From Micavibrio aeruginosavorus EPB (GTDB taxonomy: Bacteria > Pseudomonadota > Alphaproteobacteria > Micavibrionales > Micavibrionaceae): a stretch of DNA of 64,000 nt. Position 1 is the stretch's first letter; every line of letters starts with the position of its first letter. Of this stretch, positions 44,038-53,541 are shown one piece after another. The notes beneath the pieces are model-generated. The model made no database searches and had not been told where the DNA came from. It saw only the letters and a list, made by a program, of their open reading frames with translations. The stretch covers positions 691,444 through 755,443 of the forward strand of contig NC_020812.1 of assembly GCF_000348745.1 (NCBI RefSeq), written 5' to 3'. Both the position numbers and the translations under genes were made by a program.

Positions 44038-44883
44038 ATGTCCAATTTTATGCAAGGCAAACGCGGATTGATCATGGGTGTGGCCAATGATCGGTCCATC
44101 GCATGGGGCATTGCACAGGAAGTCGCGCGTCAGGGCGCGGAACTCGCATTCACGTATCAAGGCGAAGCGCTGGAAAAACGCGTACGCCCGCTGGCTGACT
44201 CCGTTGGCTCCAAACTGGTTTTGCCGTGCGATGTGACGGATGATGCGGCGCTGGATGTCACGTTCGAGACGCTGAAAAAAGAATGGGGCAGCATTGATTT
44301 CGTTGTCCATGCCGTTGCGTTTTCCGACAAAAATGAACTGGACGGTTTATACATGAACACCACGCGCGCGAATTTCCAGCGCACGATGGATATTTCCGTT
44401 TATTCCTTTACCGCTGTGGCACAACGCGCCGCCGCGATGATGAACGAAGGCGGCAGCCTGCTGACCCTGTCCTATTACGGGGCGGAACGTGTGATGCCGC
44501 ATTATAACGTGATGGGTGTGGCCAAGGCTGCGCTGGAATCCTCCGTTCGTTACCTGGCCGCCGATCTGGGTCCGCGCGACATTCGCGTGAATGCGATTTC
44601 CGCCGGCCCGATCAAGACATTGGCCGCCAGCGGCATTGGCGATTTCCGTTTCATCCTGAAATGGAATGAACTGAACGCGCCGTTGCGCCGGAACGTGACG
44701 ATCGAAGATGTGGGCCGTTCGGGCCTGTTCCTGCTGTCCGATCTGGGCAGCGGTGTGACCGGGGAAATCATGTATGTTGATTCCGGTTACAACATCATTG
44801 GCATGGCTGGGGTGGATAATGCCGCCGGAACCGCCGAATTGTTGCAATCCATCGCCCCGAAGGGGGATGAAAAGGCCGCATAG
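44038..44883 (+). CDS. fabI: Enoyl-[acyl-carrier-protein] reductase (NADH)
   Basis: FabI does the last reduction in each round of fatty acid elongation. The 281 residues begin MSNFMQGKRGLIMGVANDRSIAWGIA, the FabI nucleotide-binding pattern, and have the catalytic Tyr-(6)-Lys pair in HYNVMGVAKAALE and the later PIKTLAASGIGDF. Length is slightly above the usual 260 owing to the C-terminal tail. It is followed by a terminator and then aroC. The gap of 225 bases upstream, shared with the divergent unknown gene, shows a TATAAT very close to the start but no matching -35. Confidence 0.96.
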   Translation: MSNFMQGKRGLIMGVANDRSIAWGIAQEVARQGAELAFTYQGEALEKRVRPLADSVGSKLVLPCDVTDDAALDVTFETLKKEWGSIDFVVHAVAFSDKNELDGLYMNTTRANFQRTMDISVYSFTAVAQRAAAMMNEGGSLLTLSYYGAERVMPHYNVMGVAKAALESSVRYLAADLGPRDIRVNAISAGPIKTLAASGIGDFRFILKWNELNAPLRRNVTIEDVGRSGLFLLSDLGSGVTGEIMYVDSGYNIIGMAGVDNAAGTAELLQSIAPKGDEKAA

Positions 44884-44906
44884 TCGCCTTTTTGACCTGT
44901 TGATTC

Positions 44907-44952
44907 AAAACGCCGCGTGGATGACAATGGACGTCACCCCGCGGCGTTTTAT
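44907..44952 (+). terminator. Intrinsic terminator of fabI
   Basis: Perfect 11-base stem AAAACGCCGCG (44907-44917) and CGCGGCGTTTT (44940-44950). The 22-base loop itself holds a smaller TGAC/GTCA stem. It lies between fabI and aroC. Confidence 0.75.
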
Positions 44953-44988
44953 TCTTTGGGGCGTTAATTTTTTGGTGGTTTAGCAGGT

Positions 44989-46059
44989 ATGTCAGGCAAT
45001 CGTTTCGGAACATTATTCCAATATCAAAGCTGGGGTGAAAGCCACGGTCCGGCCATCGGATGTGTGGTCGATGGCGTGCCGCCGCATATTGCGTTGAGCG
45101 AGGCCGATATTCAACCCTTCCTCGACCGCCGTAAGCCGGGGCAATCAAAATTTACCACACAGCGGCAGGAAGCGGATGATGTTAAAATTCTCTCCGGCGT
45201 GTTTGAGGGGCAAACGACGGGAACACCGATCTCCCTGATCATCGAAAATACCGATGCCAAGTCGAAAGATTATACGGACATCAAGGACAAGTTTCGTCCG
45301 GGCCATGCCGATTTCACCTATCAACAAAAATACGGCATTCGCGATTATCGCGGTGGCGGTCGGTCATCGGCGCGTGAAACGGCGATGCGCGTTGCCGCCG
45401 GGGCCATTGCCCGTAAAATTTTACCGGGCGTAACCATTCGCGCCGCGGTGGTGCAGGTGGGACCCCACAAAATCAATCGTGACAATTGGAATTGGGATAT
45501 TTTGCACGATAACCCGTTTTTCACGGTCGATGCCGATATTGTTCCCGTGTGGGAAGATTTTCTGGATGGTCGCCGCAAGGCCGGGTCCAGCGTGGGTGCG
45601 ATTGTTGAGGTGGTGGCCAGTGGTGTTCCCGCCGGGTTGGGCGCGCCCGTGTATGACAAGTTGGATGCCGATCTGGCCAAGGCGTTGATGTCGATTAACG
45701 CGGTCAAGGGCGTAGAAATTGGCGCTGGGTTCGATTGCGTTACATTGGGCGGGGAAGAAAACGCCGATGATATTCGCATGGGTGCGGATGGAAACCCGGT
45801 GTTCCTGTCCAATCACGCGGGCGGCATTCTGGGCGGTATTTCGACGGGACAGGATGTGGTGGCCCGGGTTGCCTTTAAACCGACCAGCTCAATATTAACG
45901 CCGAAACAAACCATCGACATTCATGGCCATGAAACCGACATTGTGACCAAGGGACGCCACGATCCATGCGTAGGATTACGCGGCGCGCCAGTGGTTGAAG
46001 CCATGGTGGCCTGCGTTCTGGCCGATCATTGGCTGCGCCACAAGGCGCAAAACCTTTAA
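44989..46059 (+). CDS. aroC: Chorismate synthase
   Basis: AroC makes chorismate, the end of the shikimate pathway, with reduced FMN. The 356 residues contain the family signatures: [57 protein letters not shown] and [18 protein letters not shown]. Length is normal. It is followed after 28 bases by sppA on the same strand, so the two may be co-transcribed. Confidence 0.97.
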   Translation: MSGNRFGTLFQYQSWGESHGPAIGCVVDGVPPHIALSEADIQPFLDRRKPGQSKFTTQRQEADDVKILSGVFEGQTTGTPISLIIENTDAKSKDYTDIKDKFRPGHADFTYQQKYGIRDYRGGGRSSARETAMRVAAGAIARKILPGVTIRAAVVQVGPHKINRDNWNWDILHDNPFFTVDADIVPVWEDFLDGRRKAGSSVGAIVEVVASGVPAGLGAPVYDKLDADLAKALMSINAVKGVEIGAGFDCVTLGGEENADDIRMGADGNPVFLSNHAGGILGGISTGQDVVARVAFKPTSSILTPKQTIDIHGHETDIVTKGRHDPCVGLRGAPVVEAMVACVLADHWLRHKAQNL

Positions 46060-46087
46060 GCAGAATTTTTAAATCAGGAACAAAATC

Positions 46088-47989
46088 ATGATCCGTAAAC
46101 AACCGCTGTTTTCCCGTCCCGTGCAACAAACGGTTCCTGCGCCGAAACGTCGATCTTTCTTGGGGCGTGTCTGGGGCGGAATGGGGCGCGCGTTGCGTAA
46201 AACCTGTACGGTGATCGGGGCGTTGATCCTGTTCTCGGCGTTTGTGAATATTCTGGTGTTTTCGTTCGCAGGCGAAGAAAAGAAAATCATCCTGCCGGAC
46301 CAGTTTATTTTGACCCTGACATTGGATGACGGGTTGAATGAAGATGAAAACAAAACGGGCGGGCTGATCCCGCGTGGTTTGTTGCCGGAACCGATGGATG
46401 TTTATGCCATGATCGACACCATTGAACGGTCGGTTAATGACAAACGGGTGAAGGCCTTGGCCGTATCCATTGATGGCGGCGGGTTCCCCATGTCGGCGGT
46501 ACAGGAATTACGCGGCGCAATCGCCAAATTCCGCGCCAGTGGCCGCCCGGCGGTGGTGTTCAGCCCGTCTTTCGCCGATGCCGCATCCAATTTCACGGCT
46601 TATTACCTGGCATCGTCCTTTGATGAAATCTGGATGCAGCCCGTGGGCATGATTTTCCTGACCGGGATTGATACGGAATCCCCCTATATCCGCAGCGCTC
46701 TCGAAAAAATCGGGGTGAAGGGGGCGTATTTCCAACGCAAGGAATATAAAAATGCGTTCGAAGGCGTGACATCGGATTCGATGAGCGCGGCCAGTGCCGA
46801 AATGAATGCGTCCATGTTGGCCGATATCATGGACCAGTTGCTGGATGATGTATCCGCCGATCGCAAAATGTCGCGTGATGATGTGATGGCCGCCATTGAT
46901 CTGGGCGTTTTGACGGATGAAGAATCCGTGGCCAAAGGCTTTGTTGATCATCTGGGTTTTGGGGACGAGGTGATGAAGGCCTTGCGCAAAAAGCTGGAGG
47001 TCGAAGATGAAAAATCCATGCCAACGATCGCGCTGGATGATTACCGCGATGCCCGTGGCCATGAATATTTACAAGCCCTGATGGCCAAGAAGCCGGGGGA
47101 AAAGGACAAAAAACGCCCATCCGTTGCTTTGGTCAATGTATCCGACATGATTGTGCCGGGAACGGGTGAAGCGGGCGGATTGTTTGGTGACAAAATCGCC
47201 GGGGCCGAAGATATATCCGCCGCCATTCGCAAGGCGGCGAAGGATGATAATATTGCGGCCATCGTTCTGCGCATCAACAGCCCCGGCGGATCACCATCCG
47301 CATCCGAAACCATCCGTCATGCGACATCGTTTGCCCGTGAAAAGGGCAAGCCCGTGATCGTATCAATGGGCAGTGTGGCCGGGTCCGGCGGGTATTGGAT
47401 TGCAACGGATGCCAGCCATATCTTCGCCATGCCCACGACCATGACCGGGTCCATCGGTGTGATTGCTGGGAAATTTGATTTGAGCGGTTTGTGGGCGAAA
47501 CTGGGTGTGAATTGGGACGGCGTGTCGGTTGGTGAAAATGCCGACATGTGGTCGTTCAACAAGGGTTTTGATGAATCCGGAACCGAACGCATGAACGCCA
47601 TGACCGATCGCATCTATGCCACCTTTATTAAACGCGTGGCCGAGGGGCGCAACATGACACCGGAACAGGTGGAAGAGGTGGCCCGTGGCCGCGTCTGGAC
47701 CGGGCGCCAGGCGCATAAAATCGGACTGGTGGATTCGCTGGGTGGTTTGAATGACGCGCTGGATTATGCGGCCAAGGACATTGGTGCAGGAACGCGTCAC
47801 GATGTGCGCGTTGTTCGCTTGCCGGAAGGGTCGGGCCCGCTTCATGAACTGATGAAAGAATTGGGGATCGAAGTGCGTATGCCGGATCCGATCAATGCCA
47901 TGATGAGCGCATGGGCGGATTTGACCGCGACATCAAAAATGCCGGGCGGTGTGGCTGTGTATGATGCGGGATTAAATCGCTGGAAATAA
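46088..47989 (+). CDS. sppA: Signal peptide peptidase SppA (67-kDa type)
   Basis: SppA is a membrane-anchored serine protease that degrades cleaved signal peptides. The 633 residues are the long, duplicated form. There is one membrane helix at about 35-58. The N-terminal half carries the lysine of the catalytic dyad ([12 protein letters not shown], about residue 219) and the C-terminal half the serine ([12 protein letters not shown], about residue 434), with [13 protein letters not shown] before it. The gene ends one base before the convergent HAD gene's stop, with no terminator between them. Confidence 0.95.
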   Translation: MIRKQPLFSRPVQQTVPAPKRRSFLGRVWGGMGRALRKTCTVIGALILFSAFVNILVFSFAGEEKKIILPDQFILTLTLDDGLNEDENKTGGLIPRGLLPEPMDVYAMIDTIERSVNDKRVKALAVSIDGGGFPMSAVQELRGAIAKFRASGRPAVVFSPSFADAASNFTAYYLASSFDEIWMQPVGMIFLTGIDTESPYIRSALEKIGVKGAYFQRKEYKNAFEGVTSDSMSAASAEMNASMLADIMDQLLDDVSADRKMSRDDVMAAIDLGVLTDEESVAKGFVDHLGFGDEVMKALRKKLEVEDEKSMPTIALDDYRDARGHEYLQALMAKKPGEKDKKRPSVALVNVSDMIVPGTGEAGGLFGDKIAGAEDISAAIRKAAKDDNIAAIVLRINSPGGSPSASETIRHATSFAREKGKPVIVSMGSVAGSGGYWIATDASHIFAMPTTMTGSIGVIAGKFDLSGLWAKLGVNWDGVSVGENADMWSFNKGFDESGTERMNAMTDRIYATFIKRVAEGRNMTPEQVEEVARGRVWTGRQAHKIGLVDSLGGLNDALDYAAKDIGAGTRHDVRVVRLPEGSGPLHELMKELGIEVRMPDPINAMMSAWADLTATSKMPGGVAVYDAGLNRWK

Positions 47990-48679
47990 TTATTTGAACA
48001 TCTGTTCCAACCGGACATGCAAATCCGGCCATGCCATGATGATATGATCAACGCCGATATTATGTTCCAGAATGGACATGGCGGCGTTGAGGTTATAGGC
48101 AAAGGGCAGAATGGGGCAGGGCAGATAATCGCGCGCGGCCAATGCGGCCAAAACATCCTTGCGCCGATCCCCGAAATACCAGATCACGTCCTTTTCATCC
48201 GGTTTACGCGGCAATAACTCAATCGCCTGTAAAATCGGGTCCGGGTATGGTTTGGACCGGCGGATGTCTTCGCGGAACACGGTGACGTCGTAATATTGTT
48301 CCAGATCAAACGTCTTTAAAATGTCGTGGCCGTATCCCTTGCCCAGCCCGTTGCTGATCAATCCCATCGGGATATTGTGGGATTTCAGCAAATTTAGAAT
48401 GTCGTAAATGCCGGGGCAGGGTTCGACGATTTCGTCCACTTCCTTGCGGCGGATTTTGTGGATGGCGCGGTGGACCAGCAATTTTTTCCGCTTTCCATCC
48501 TGAAACCCGACCAGCGGTGGCGCATTGATTTTACGTTTGGCCACACGGGAAAAGAACGCCGCAATTTTATGCGCGCCATCGTCCATCCGCTCCAACACGC
48601 CGAGCAGGGCCGGGTTCAAATGGCGCACCGTGGTGCCATCCATATCAAACAGGACAATGGTGGGTTTTTGCAAGATCAT
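47990..48679 (-). CDS. HAD-superfamily phosphatase-like hydrolase
   Basis: The 229-residue product has HAD motif I (FDMDGTTV, near 11-18), motif II Ser in LISNG, motif III lysine in RRSKPYPDP and motif IV in WYFGDRRKDVLAA. The cap domain is the C1 helical type, as in phosphoglycolate phosphatase, but the substrate is unknown. Its ATG overlaps the dxs stop by one base (TAATG), so it is translated with dxs. The link may be chance or may mean it works on an isoprenoid or pentulose phosphate; that is speculation. Confidence 0.85.
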   Translation of the reverse strand: MILQKPTIVLFDMDGTTVRHLNPALLGVLERMDDGAHKIAAFFSRVAKRKINAPPLVGFQDGKRKKLLVHRAIHKIRRKEVDEIVEPCPGIYDILNLLKSHNIPMGLISNGLGKGYGHDILKTFDLEQYYDVTVFREDIRRSKPYPDPILQAIELLPRKPDEKDVIWYFGDRRKDVLAALAARDYLPCPILPFAYNLNAAMSILEHNIGVDHIIMAWPDLHVRLEQMFK

Positions 48680-50643
48680 TACTTTAACGCTTTAATGGTC
48701 TGAATAATCTGCGCCGCATTCAATCCGGCTTCGTCATATTGCTTGTCCGGCGTGTCTTGATCCTGGAACAGATCGGGCAGGTGCATGGTTTTCACACGGC
48801 ACCGTCCATCCAACAATCCGGCATCGTTCATGTATTCCAATGTGTATGACCCGAACCCGCCGATGGAGCCTTCTTCAATCGTGATCAGCTTGCCATGATG
48901 GTTGGCCAGTTGGGTAATAAGGTCGGTGTCCAATGGTTTGGCAAAACGGGCATCGGCCACCGTGACACTGATGCCTTGTTCGGCCAGTTGGTCAGCGGCT
49001 TTCAGTGCTTCGTTCAAACGCGTGCCATAGGACAGAATGGCAACATCGCTGCCCTCACGCACAACGCGGCCTTTACCGATTTCAAGAACGGATCCGCGCA
49101 CGGGCCGGTCGATCCCCATGCCTTCGCCACGCGGATAACGCAGGCCAATCGGGCCCACATCATACGCGGCCATGGTGGCCACCATATGCATCAATTCCAA
49201 TTCGTCGCCCGCGGCCATCAACACCATGTTGGGCAGGCATCCCATATACGCTACATCAAACGCCCCCGCATGCGTGGACCCATCGGCACCGACAAGGCCC
49301 GCACGGTCCATGGCAAAACGCACGGGCAGATTTTGAATGCACACATCATGCACCACCTGATCATAAGCGCGTTGCAGGAAGGTCGAATAAATCGCGCAGA
49401 ACGGTTTCAATCCTTCCGTCGCCATACCGGCGGCGAAGGTGACGGCATGTTGCTCGGCAATGCCAACATCGAACATGCGATCCGGAAACTCCCGTTCGAA
49501 CAGGTCAAGGCCCGTGCCCGATGGCATGGCCCCGGTTATGGCGACAATCCGGGAGTCGTTGCGGGCTTCTTCGATCAGGCTTTGGGCAAACACCTTGGTG
49601 TATGCCGGGGCAGAGGGTTTGGATTTGTGTTGGGCGCCCGTGACCACATCAAATTTCACAACGCCGTGCATTTTATCGGCGGAGGATTCGGCCGGGGCGT
49701 ACCCCTTGCCCTTTTTCGTGATGGCGTGGATCAGCACCGGACCATCATGCGCCCCATCGCGCAGATTGCGCATGATCGGCAGCAATTGATCAAGGTTATG
49801 GCCATCCACCGGGCCGATATAGTAGAAGCCCATTTCTTCAAACAGCGACCCGGTGCCCATGGCCGTCCGCGCAGATTCTTCGGCGCGCTTCACGGCATGG
49901 CGCAGCGGCGGGGGCAGGATTTCGGTGACTTTTTTGCCTGTCTCACGCGCTTGCATGTAACGTTTGGATGACACCAGGCGGGTCAAATGTTTGCTGAGCG
50001 CGCCAACGGGCGGGGCAATCGACATATCGTTGTCGTTCAGGATGACGATCAAACGGCTTTTCGCATCGCCCGCGTTGTTCATCGCTTCATACGCCATGCC
50101 CGCGGTCATGGACCCATCGCCAATCACGCAAATGACATGGTTGTCCTTGCCCAACTGATCCCGCGCCACGGCCATGCCAAGGCCAGCAGAGATGGAGGTG
50201 GAGCTGTGGGCCGCACCAAACGGATCATATTCGGATTCGGATCGTTTGGTAAAGCCGGACAGGCCGCCCCCCTGACGCAATGTGCGAATACGGTCCTTGC
50301 GTCCGGTCAGGATTTTATGCGGGTAACATTGGTGCCCAACGTCCCAGATCAAACGGTCATCCGGCGTGTTGAATACGGCGTGGATGGCCACGGTTAATTC
50401 CACAACGCCCAGACCCGCGCCCAAATGCCCGCCCGTATGGGATACGGCATCAATCATCTCGGCGCGCACTTCCTCAGCCAGTTGTTTCAACTGATCATCG
50501 GTGAAATCACGGGTATCGTCGGGCGTGACAACGTTGTTCAGCAGTGCATGGCTGGAATTATCCCCGAGCCCCCGCGTGTCATTCCCGCGAAGGCGGGAAT
50601 CCATAGCATCCTGCGGCGCGTGCGTGTTGTTAGAGTGTGTCAT
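48679..50643 (-). CDS. dxs: 1-deoxy-D-xylulose-5-phosphate synthase with repeat-derived N-terminus
   Basis: Dxs joins pyruvate and glyceraldehyde 3-phosphate in the first step of the non-mevalonate isoprenoid route. The 654 residues show [55 protein letters not shown] (ThDP site) and the C-terminal transketolase domain. The N-terminus is odd: codons 14-22 (MDSRLRGND) are the translation of a palindromic REP-like repeat. The first ATG lies inside the end of the GIY-YIG gene; the ATG at 50604 (codon 14) has AGGA four bases upstream and may be the true start. No other in-frame ATG precedes the conserved part. It lies downstream of xseB and ispA, the usual order, apart from the inserted cassette. 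Confidence 0.95.
   Translation of the reverse strand: MTHSNNTHAPQDAMDSRLRGNDTRGLGDNSSHALLNNVVTPDDTRDFTDDQLKQLAEEVRAEMIDAVSHTGGHLGAGLGVVELTVAIHAVFNTPDDRLIWDVGHQCYPHKILTGRKDRIRTLRQGGGLSGFTKRSESEYDPFGAAHSSTSISAGLGMAVARDQLGKDNHVICVIGDGSMTAGMAYEAMNNAGDAKSRLIVILNDNDMSIAPPVGALSKHLTRLVSSKRYMQARETGKKVTEILPPPLRHAVKRAEESARTAMGTGSLFEEMGFYYIGPVDGHNLDQLLPIMRNLRDGAHDGPVLIHAITKKGKGYAPAESSADKMHGVVKFDVVTGAQHKSKPSAPAYTKVFAQSLIEEARNDSRIVAITGAMPSGTGLDLFEREFPDRMFDVGIAEQHAVTFAAGMATEGLKPFCAIYSTFLQRAYDQVVHDVCIQNLPVRFAMDRAGLVGADGSTHAGAFDVAYMGCLPNMVLMAAGDELELMHMVATMAAYDVGPIGLRYPRGEGMGIDRPVRGSVLEIGKGRVVREGSDVAILSYGTRLNEALKAADQLAEQGISVTVADARFAKPLDTDLITQLANHHGKLITIEEGSIGGFGSYTLEYMNDAGLLDGRCRVKTMHLPDLFQDQDTPDKQYDEAGLNAAQIIQTIKALK
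50578..50606. repeat. REP-like palindromic repeat, type A, inside dxs
   Basis: Arms ATTCCCGC and GCGGGAAT around GAAG (50581-50600), preceded by GTC and followed by CCATAG. It is within the 5' end of dxs and supplies codons for MDSRLRGND. It faces the copy at 50924-50955 across the GIY-YIG gene. Confidence 0.88.
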
Positions 50644-50914
50644 ACAAATCTGTCCAATCTGGATTGGTCTTCTGGATCAATTCGAGTTTCCAGTTTCTGT
50701 TCCATTTCTTGACGCGCTTTTCTCGTAAAATCGCCTTTTCCGGATCATCATAAACCTCGTAATAAACAAGGGTGCTGACGCCGTATTGTTTCGTAAATCC
50801 ATCAAGCAGTTTTTCTTTATGTTCCGCCACCCGTCGTTTCAGATCGGATGTAACGCCGACGTAAAGTGTGCCCACTTTATCGCTGGCGAGAATATAAAAA
50901 TAATACTGCTTCAT
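50630..50914 (-). CDS. Small GIY-YIG nuclease-domain protein
   Basis: The 94-residue product is a single GIY-YIG domain: [19 protein letters not shown] (the catalytic strands, with YIL and YVG for GIY and YIG), the conserved Arg in LKRRVAEHK, and the glutamate in [13 protein letters not shown]. It belongs to the small stand-alone type common in bacteria, whose role is not established. A GTG three codons earlier is possible. It is flanked by inverted type A repeats and splits the xseB-ispA-dxs operon. Its last codons overlap the first possible ATG of dxs by 14 bases. Confidence 0.88.
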   Translation of the reverse strand: MKQYYFYILASDKVGTLYVGVTSDLKRRVAEHKEKLLDGFTKQYGVSTLVYYEVYDDPEKAILREKRVKKWNRNWKLELIQKTNPDWTDLYDTL

Positions 50915-50923
50915 CCTCAACAC

Positions 50924-50955
50924 CGTATGGATTCCCGCTTTCGCGGGAATGACAA
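50924..50955. repeat. REP-like palindromic repeat, type A, reversed
   Basis: Arms ATTCCCGC and GCGGGAAT around TTTC (50931-50950), with TGG before and GACAATAG after; that is, the reverse orientation of the copy in dxs. It lies between the ispA stop and the GIY-YIG start. Confidence 0.88.
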
Positions 50956-50970
50956 TAGGGTGATTATGCC

Positions 50971-51885
50971 TTACGCCCGGCGTTGCAGAACGTAGTCGGC
51001 CAGTTCTTTCAGCGTATCGGCGCGGCCATTGTCGAAAATGTGCAAATGGCGTTTGGCTTGTTCCACCAGCATTTGGGCGCGGGCGCGGGCTTGGTCTTTA
51101 CCCATCGTTGATACGAAGGTGGATTTGCCGGCTTGCGCGTCCTTGCCCGTATCTTTGCCCATGGCTTCGGGGCTGGATTCAACGTCCAGAATATCGTCCG
51201 TGACTTGGAAGGCCAGGCCGAGGTCGTGGGCGTAGTTGCACAGCGCCTTGCGCATCGGTTCGCTGGCCTTGCCCAGAACGGCACCGGCTTCGCAGGCAAA
51301 CGCCATCAGCTTGCCGGTTTTCATGCGTTGCAGGCGGCTGATCGTGCCCAGGTCGAATTCCTGTTTCTCACCGATCAAATCCAGCATCTGACCGCCGCAC
51401 AGGCCGTGCGGGCCGGAGGCTTTCGCCAGCAGATTGACCAGTTCAACGCGAACGCGTGGGTCTTCGTGCGTTTCAACATCGCTCAATACTTCAAACGCCA
51501 GTGTCAGCAAGGCATCACCGGCCAGAATGGCGGTGGCTTCGTCATAGGCCTTGTGTGTCGATGGTTTACCACGGCGCAGGTCGGCGTTGTCCATCGCGGG
51601 CAAGTCATCATGCACCAGCGAATAGGCGTGAACAAATTCAACAGCGGCGGCGGCGCGGCGGGCGCGGGCCATATCAACCCCAAACAATTTCGCCGATTGC
51701 ATCAGCATGAACGGGCGCAAACGCTTACCACCGTTCAGCGTGCCGTAACGCATCGCTTCGAACAACGGTGCTTCCGGCAGGTCGGATTCAGGCAGCAGGC
51801 GCATAATCGTCTTGTTTACGGCTTCAGAGATTTCATTCATCTGTTCCTGAAGTCCGGGGGCGGCGTCGCGTGGTGATGGGGCCAT
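50971..51885 (-). CDS. ispA: Farnesyl (polyprenyl) diphosphate synthase
   Basis: IspA condenses isopentenyl diphosphate with dimethylallyl and geranyl diphosphate. The 304 residues have the first aspartate-rich motif (HDDLPAMDNADLRRG), the second (VTDDILDVE), and GGKRLRPFMLM. Length is normal. AGGAG nine bases before the ATG supports the start. It is downstream of xseB, 39 bases away, as in the usual operon, but a GIY-YIG cassette lies between it and dxs. Confidence 0.95.
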   Translation of the reverse strand: MAPSPRDAAPGLQEQMNEISEAVNKTIMRLLPESDLPEAPLFEAMRYGTLNGGKRLRPFMLMQSAKLFGVDMARARRAAAAVEFVHAYSLVHDDLPAMDNADLRRGKPSTHKAYDEATAILAGDALLTLAFEVLSDVETHEDPRVRVELVNLLAKASGPHGLCGGQMLDLIGEKQEFDLGTISRLQRMKTGKLMAFACEAGAVLGKASEPMRKALCNYAHDLGLAFQVTDDILDVESSPEAMGKDTGKDAQAGKSTFVSTMGKDQARARAQMLVEQAKRHLHIFDNGRADTLKELADYVLQRRA

Positions 51886-51924
51886 CTGAATTTACTCCTG
51901 TGTCAAGCTGTCGCTGTTTTGGGC

Positions 51925-52155
51925 TTAGAGGTCGTGCGCGCTGGCGGCGGGTTTGCCGTCGGCGCCCAGTGTGATTTTTTCGATTTTTGATTGCGCTTCG
52001 CGCAGCTTCTTTTCGCAATGTTGTTTCAGCGCCACGCCACGTTCATAGGCAGCGATGGAATCTTCCAACGGGGCTTTGCCCGTTTCCAGATCGCGGACGA
52101 TCCCTTCCAGTGCGCTCAAGGCTTCTTCAAAGCTCAGACTTTCAACCGAAGTCAT
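51925..52155 (-). CDS. xseB: Exodeoxyribonuclease VII small subunit
   Basis: XseB joins XseA to form exonuclease VII, which degrades single-stranded DNA. The 76-residue product matches the family: SFEEALSALEGIVRDLETGKAPLEDSIAAYERGVALKQHCEKKLREAQSKI, read in parts. An AGGG six bases before the ATG supports this start. It heads the xseB-ispA-dxs unit, and the 190-base gap upstream is shared with a divergent small gene. Confidence 0.93.
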   Translation of the reverse strand: MTSVESLSFEEALSALEGIVRDLETGKAPLEDSIAAYERGVALKQHCEKKLREAQSKIEKITLGADGKPAASAHDL

Positions 52156-52345
52156 GGTTACCCTTTTGTTTTCGTATGGATTTTGCGGGTGGAGTGTAGG
52201 CCAGAGACCCTGATTCCTCAAGGCTTAAGCATGAAAACCGCGCGTTTGAGGGTTGATATCTTTGCAGGGCTGGGATGGGGCATCCTGTGGCACAATAAAG
52301 ATAGACATAATAACTAAAAACCACTGCCTTAGGGAGGCTAAGTCC

Positions 52346-52516
52346 ATGGAATCACAACAAAACACGACAGATCGCAACCGCCGTGATCCGCTGAAAGAGC
52401 TGGATTTCCTGACCTTGAGTGTCCGCAACGGCCGCGCGCGCCAACATGTGCGCGATGTGAACTTAATTATGGCGCAGCGCCCGCGCACACGGTCGCAAAA
52501 CCATAAAACGAATTAA
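52346..52516 (+). CDS. 56-residue basic protein of unknown function
   Basis: The product starts MESQQNTTDRNRRDPL, contains a short hydrophobic stretch (LDFLTLSV) and ends in an arginine/asparagine-rich tail (QRPRTRSQNHKTN). Basic character suggests nucleic acid or membrane contact, but no family is recognised. GGAGG lies eight bases before the ATG and sits in the loop of a small hairpin. It is divergent from xseB and convergent with the deacetylase-family gene. Confidence 0.6.
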   Translation: MESQQNTTDRNRRDPLKELDFLTLSVRNGRARQHVRDVNLIMAQRPRTRSQNHKTN

Positions 52517-52544
52517 ATCAATTGGTTAATCTTCCCTTCAAAGG

Positions 52545-53477
52545 CTAAAGATCGGCCAGGGCCAGAAGATGGGCTCTGGCCGATGTTTTCAGGGCGTCGA
52601 GGTTATACCCGCCCTCCATCACGGAAATGACCCGCCCGTCACAAAGGCGGTCCGCCGCATCGCACAGATCGCGGGTGATCCACGCATAATCCGAATCCAG
52701 CAACGCCATTTCCCCCAACGGGTCGTCGCGGTGGGCATCAAACCCGGCGGAGATCAGGATCAAGTCCGGTTGATATGATTCCAATGCTGGAATAACCGTG
52801 CCCGTCATGGCCGTGCGATATTCATGCGTACCTGCTCCGGCGGCGAGGGGGATGTTAATCACCCGGTCCGGTGTCTGGTCTGTGGCGTCACCGCGCCCGG
52901 CGGGGAACAGGCTGTTCTGGTGCATGGAAATAAACAGGACGTTATCATGCTTGCGCGCCATCACTTCACTGCCATTGCCGTGATGCACATCGAAGTCAAC
53001 GATGGCGACACGCTTTGCGCCGTTCTGTTGCGCTTCCAAAGCGGCGAGGAAGATGTTGTTGAATAGGCAGAACCCCATTGCGTGTGTGGGTTCGGCATGA
53101 TGCCCCGGCGGACGCGTGGCGCAGAAGGCGCGGCGTGTGGTGCCGTTCATCACATCCCGCGCGGCGGTGCAGGCCGCACCTCCCGCCGCTTCAAACGCGG
53201 CATCAATCGAGGCGGGGCAAATCACTGTATCGGCATCCAGATGCACCAATCCACGATCGGGAATCGCGTCTTCAATCCGCATGACATAGGATTCCGGGTG
53301 GGCGCGGGTGATTTGTTTAAAACTGGCGGGATCGGCGTTGATCTGCGGCATGGTATCGAACGGGGATTCGCTCAGCAGGTCGAAAATCGCCTGAAGTCGC
53401 GCAATCCGTTCCGGGTGGTCGGGGCCGGTGTCGTGGCGCAATCCGGCCTGGGCTTTGTATATGGTCAAATTGTGCAT
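52545..53477 (-). CDS. Histone deacetylase-family hydrolase
   Basis: Bacterial members of this zinc family deacetylate small amines or acetoin-type substrates. The 310 residues have the signature segments: HPERIARLQAIFDLL, RPPGHHAEPTHAMGFCLFNN (histidine pair), VDFDVHHGNGSE (zinc Asp and His) and ISAGFDAHRDDPLG (second zinc Asp). Catalytic residues are complete. The substrate is unknown. The chosen ATG begins at MHNLTIYKA; upstream frame overlaps the divergent gene and is not used. Confidence 0.9.
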   Translation of the reverse strand: MHNLTIYKAQAGLRHDTGPDHPERIARLQAIFDLLSESPFDTMPQINADPASFKQITRAHPESYVMRIEDAIPDRGLVHLDADTVICPASIDAAFEAAGGAACTAARDVMNGTTRRAFCATRPPGHHAEPTHAMGFCLFNNIFLAALEAQQNGAKRVAIVDFDVHHGNGSEVMARKHDNVLFISMHQNSLFPAGRGDATDQTPDRVINIPLAAGAGTHEYRTAMTGTVIPALESYQPDLILISAGFDAHRDDPLGEMALLDSDYAWITRDLCDAADRLCDGRVISVMEGGYNLDALKTSARAHLLALADL

Positions 53478-53541
53478 TTTCGGTCTATCATCCCCATTGA
53501 TGATGGGAATTGTACAGGACCCCCGGCAGGGGACAAGGGCC

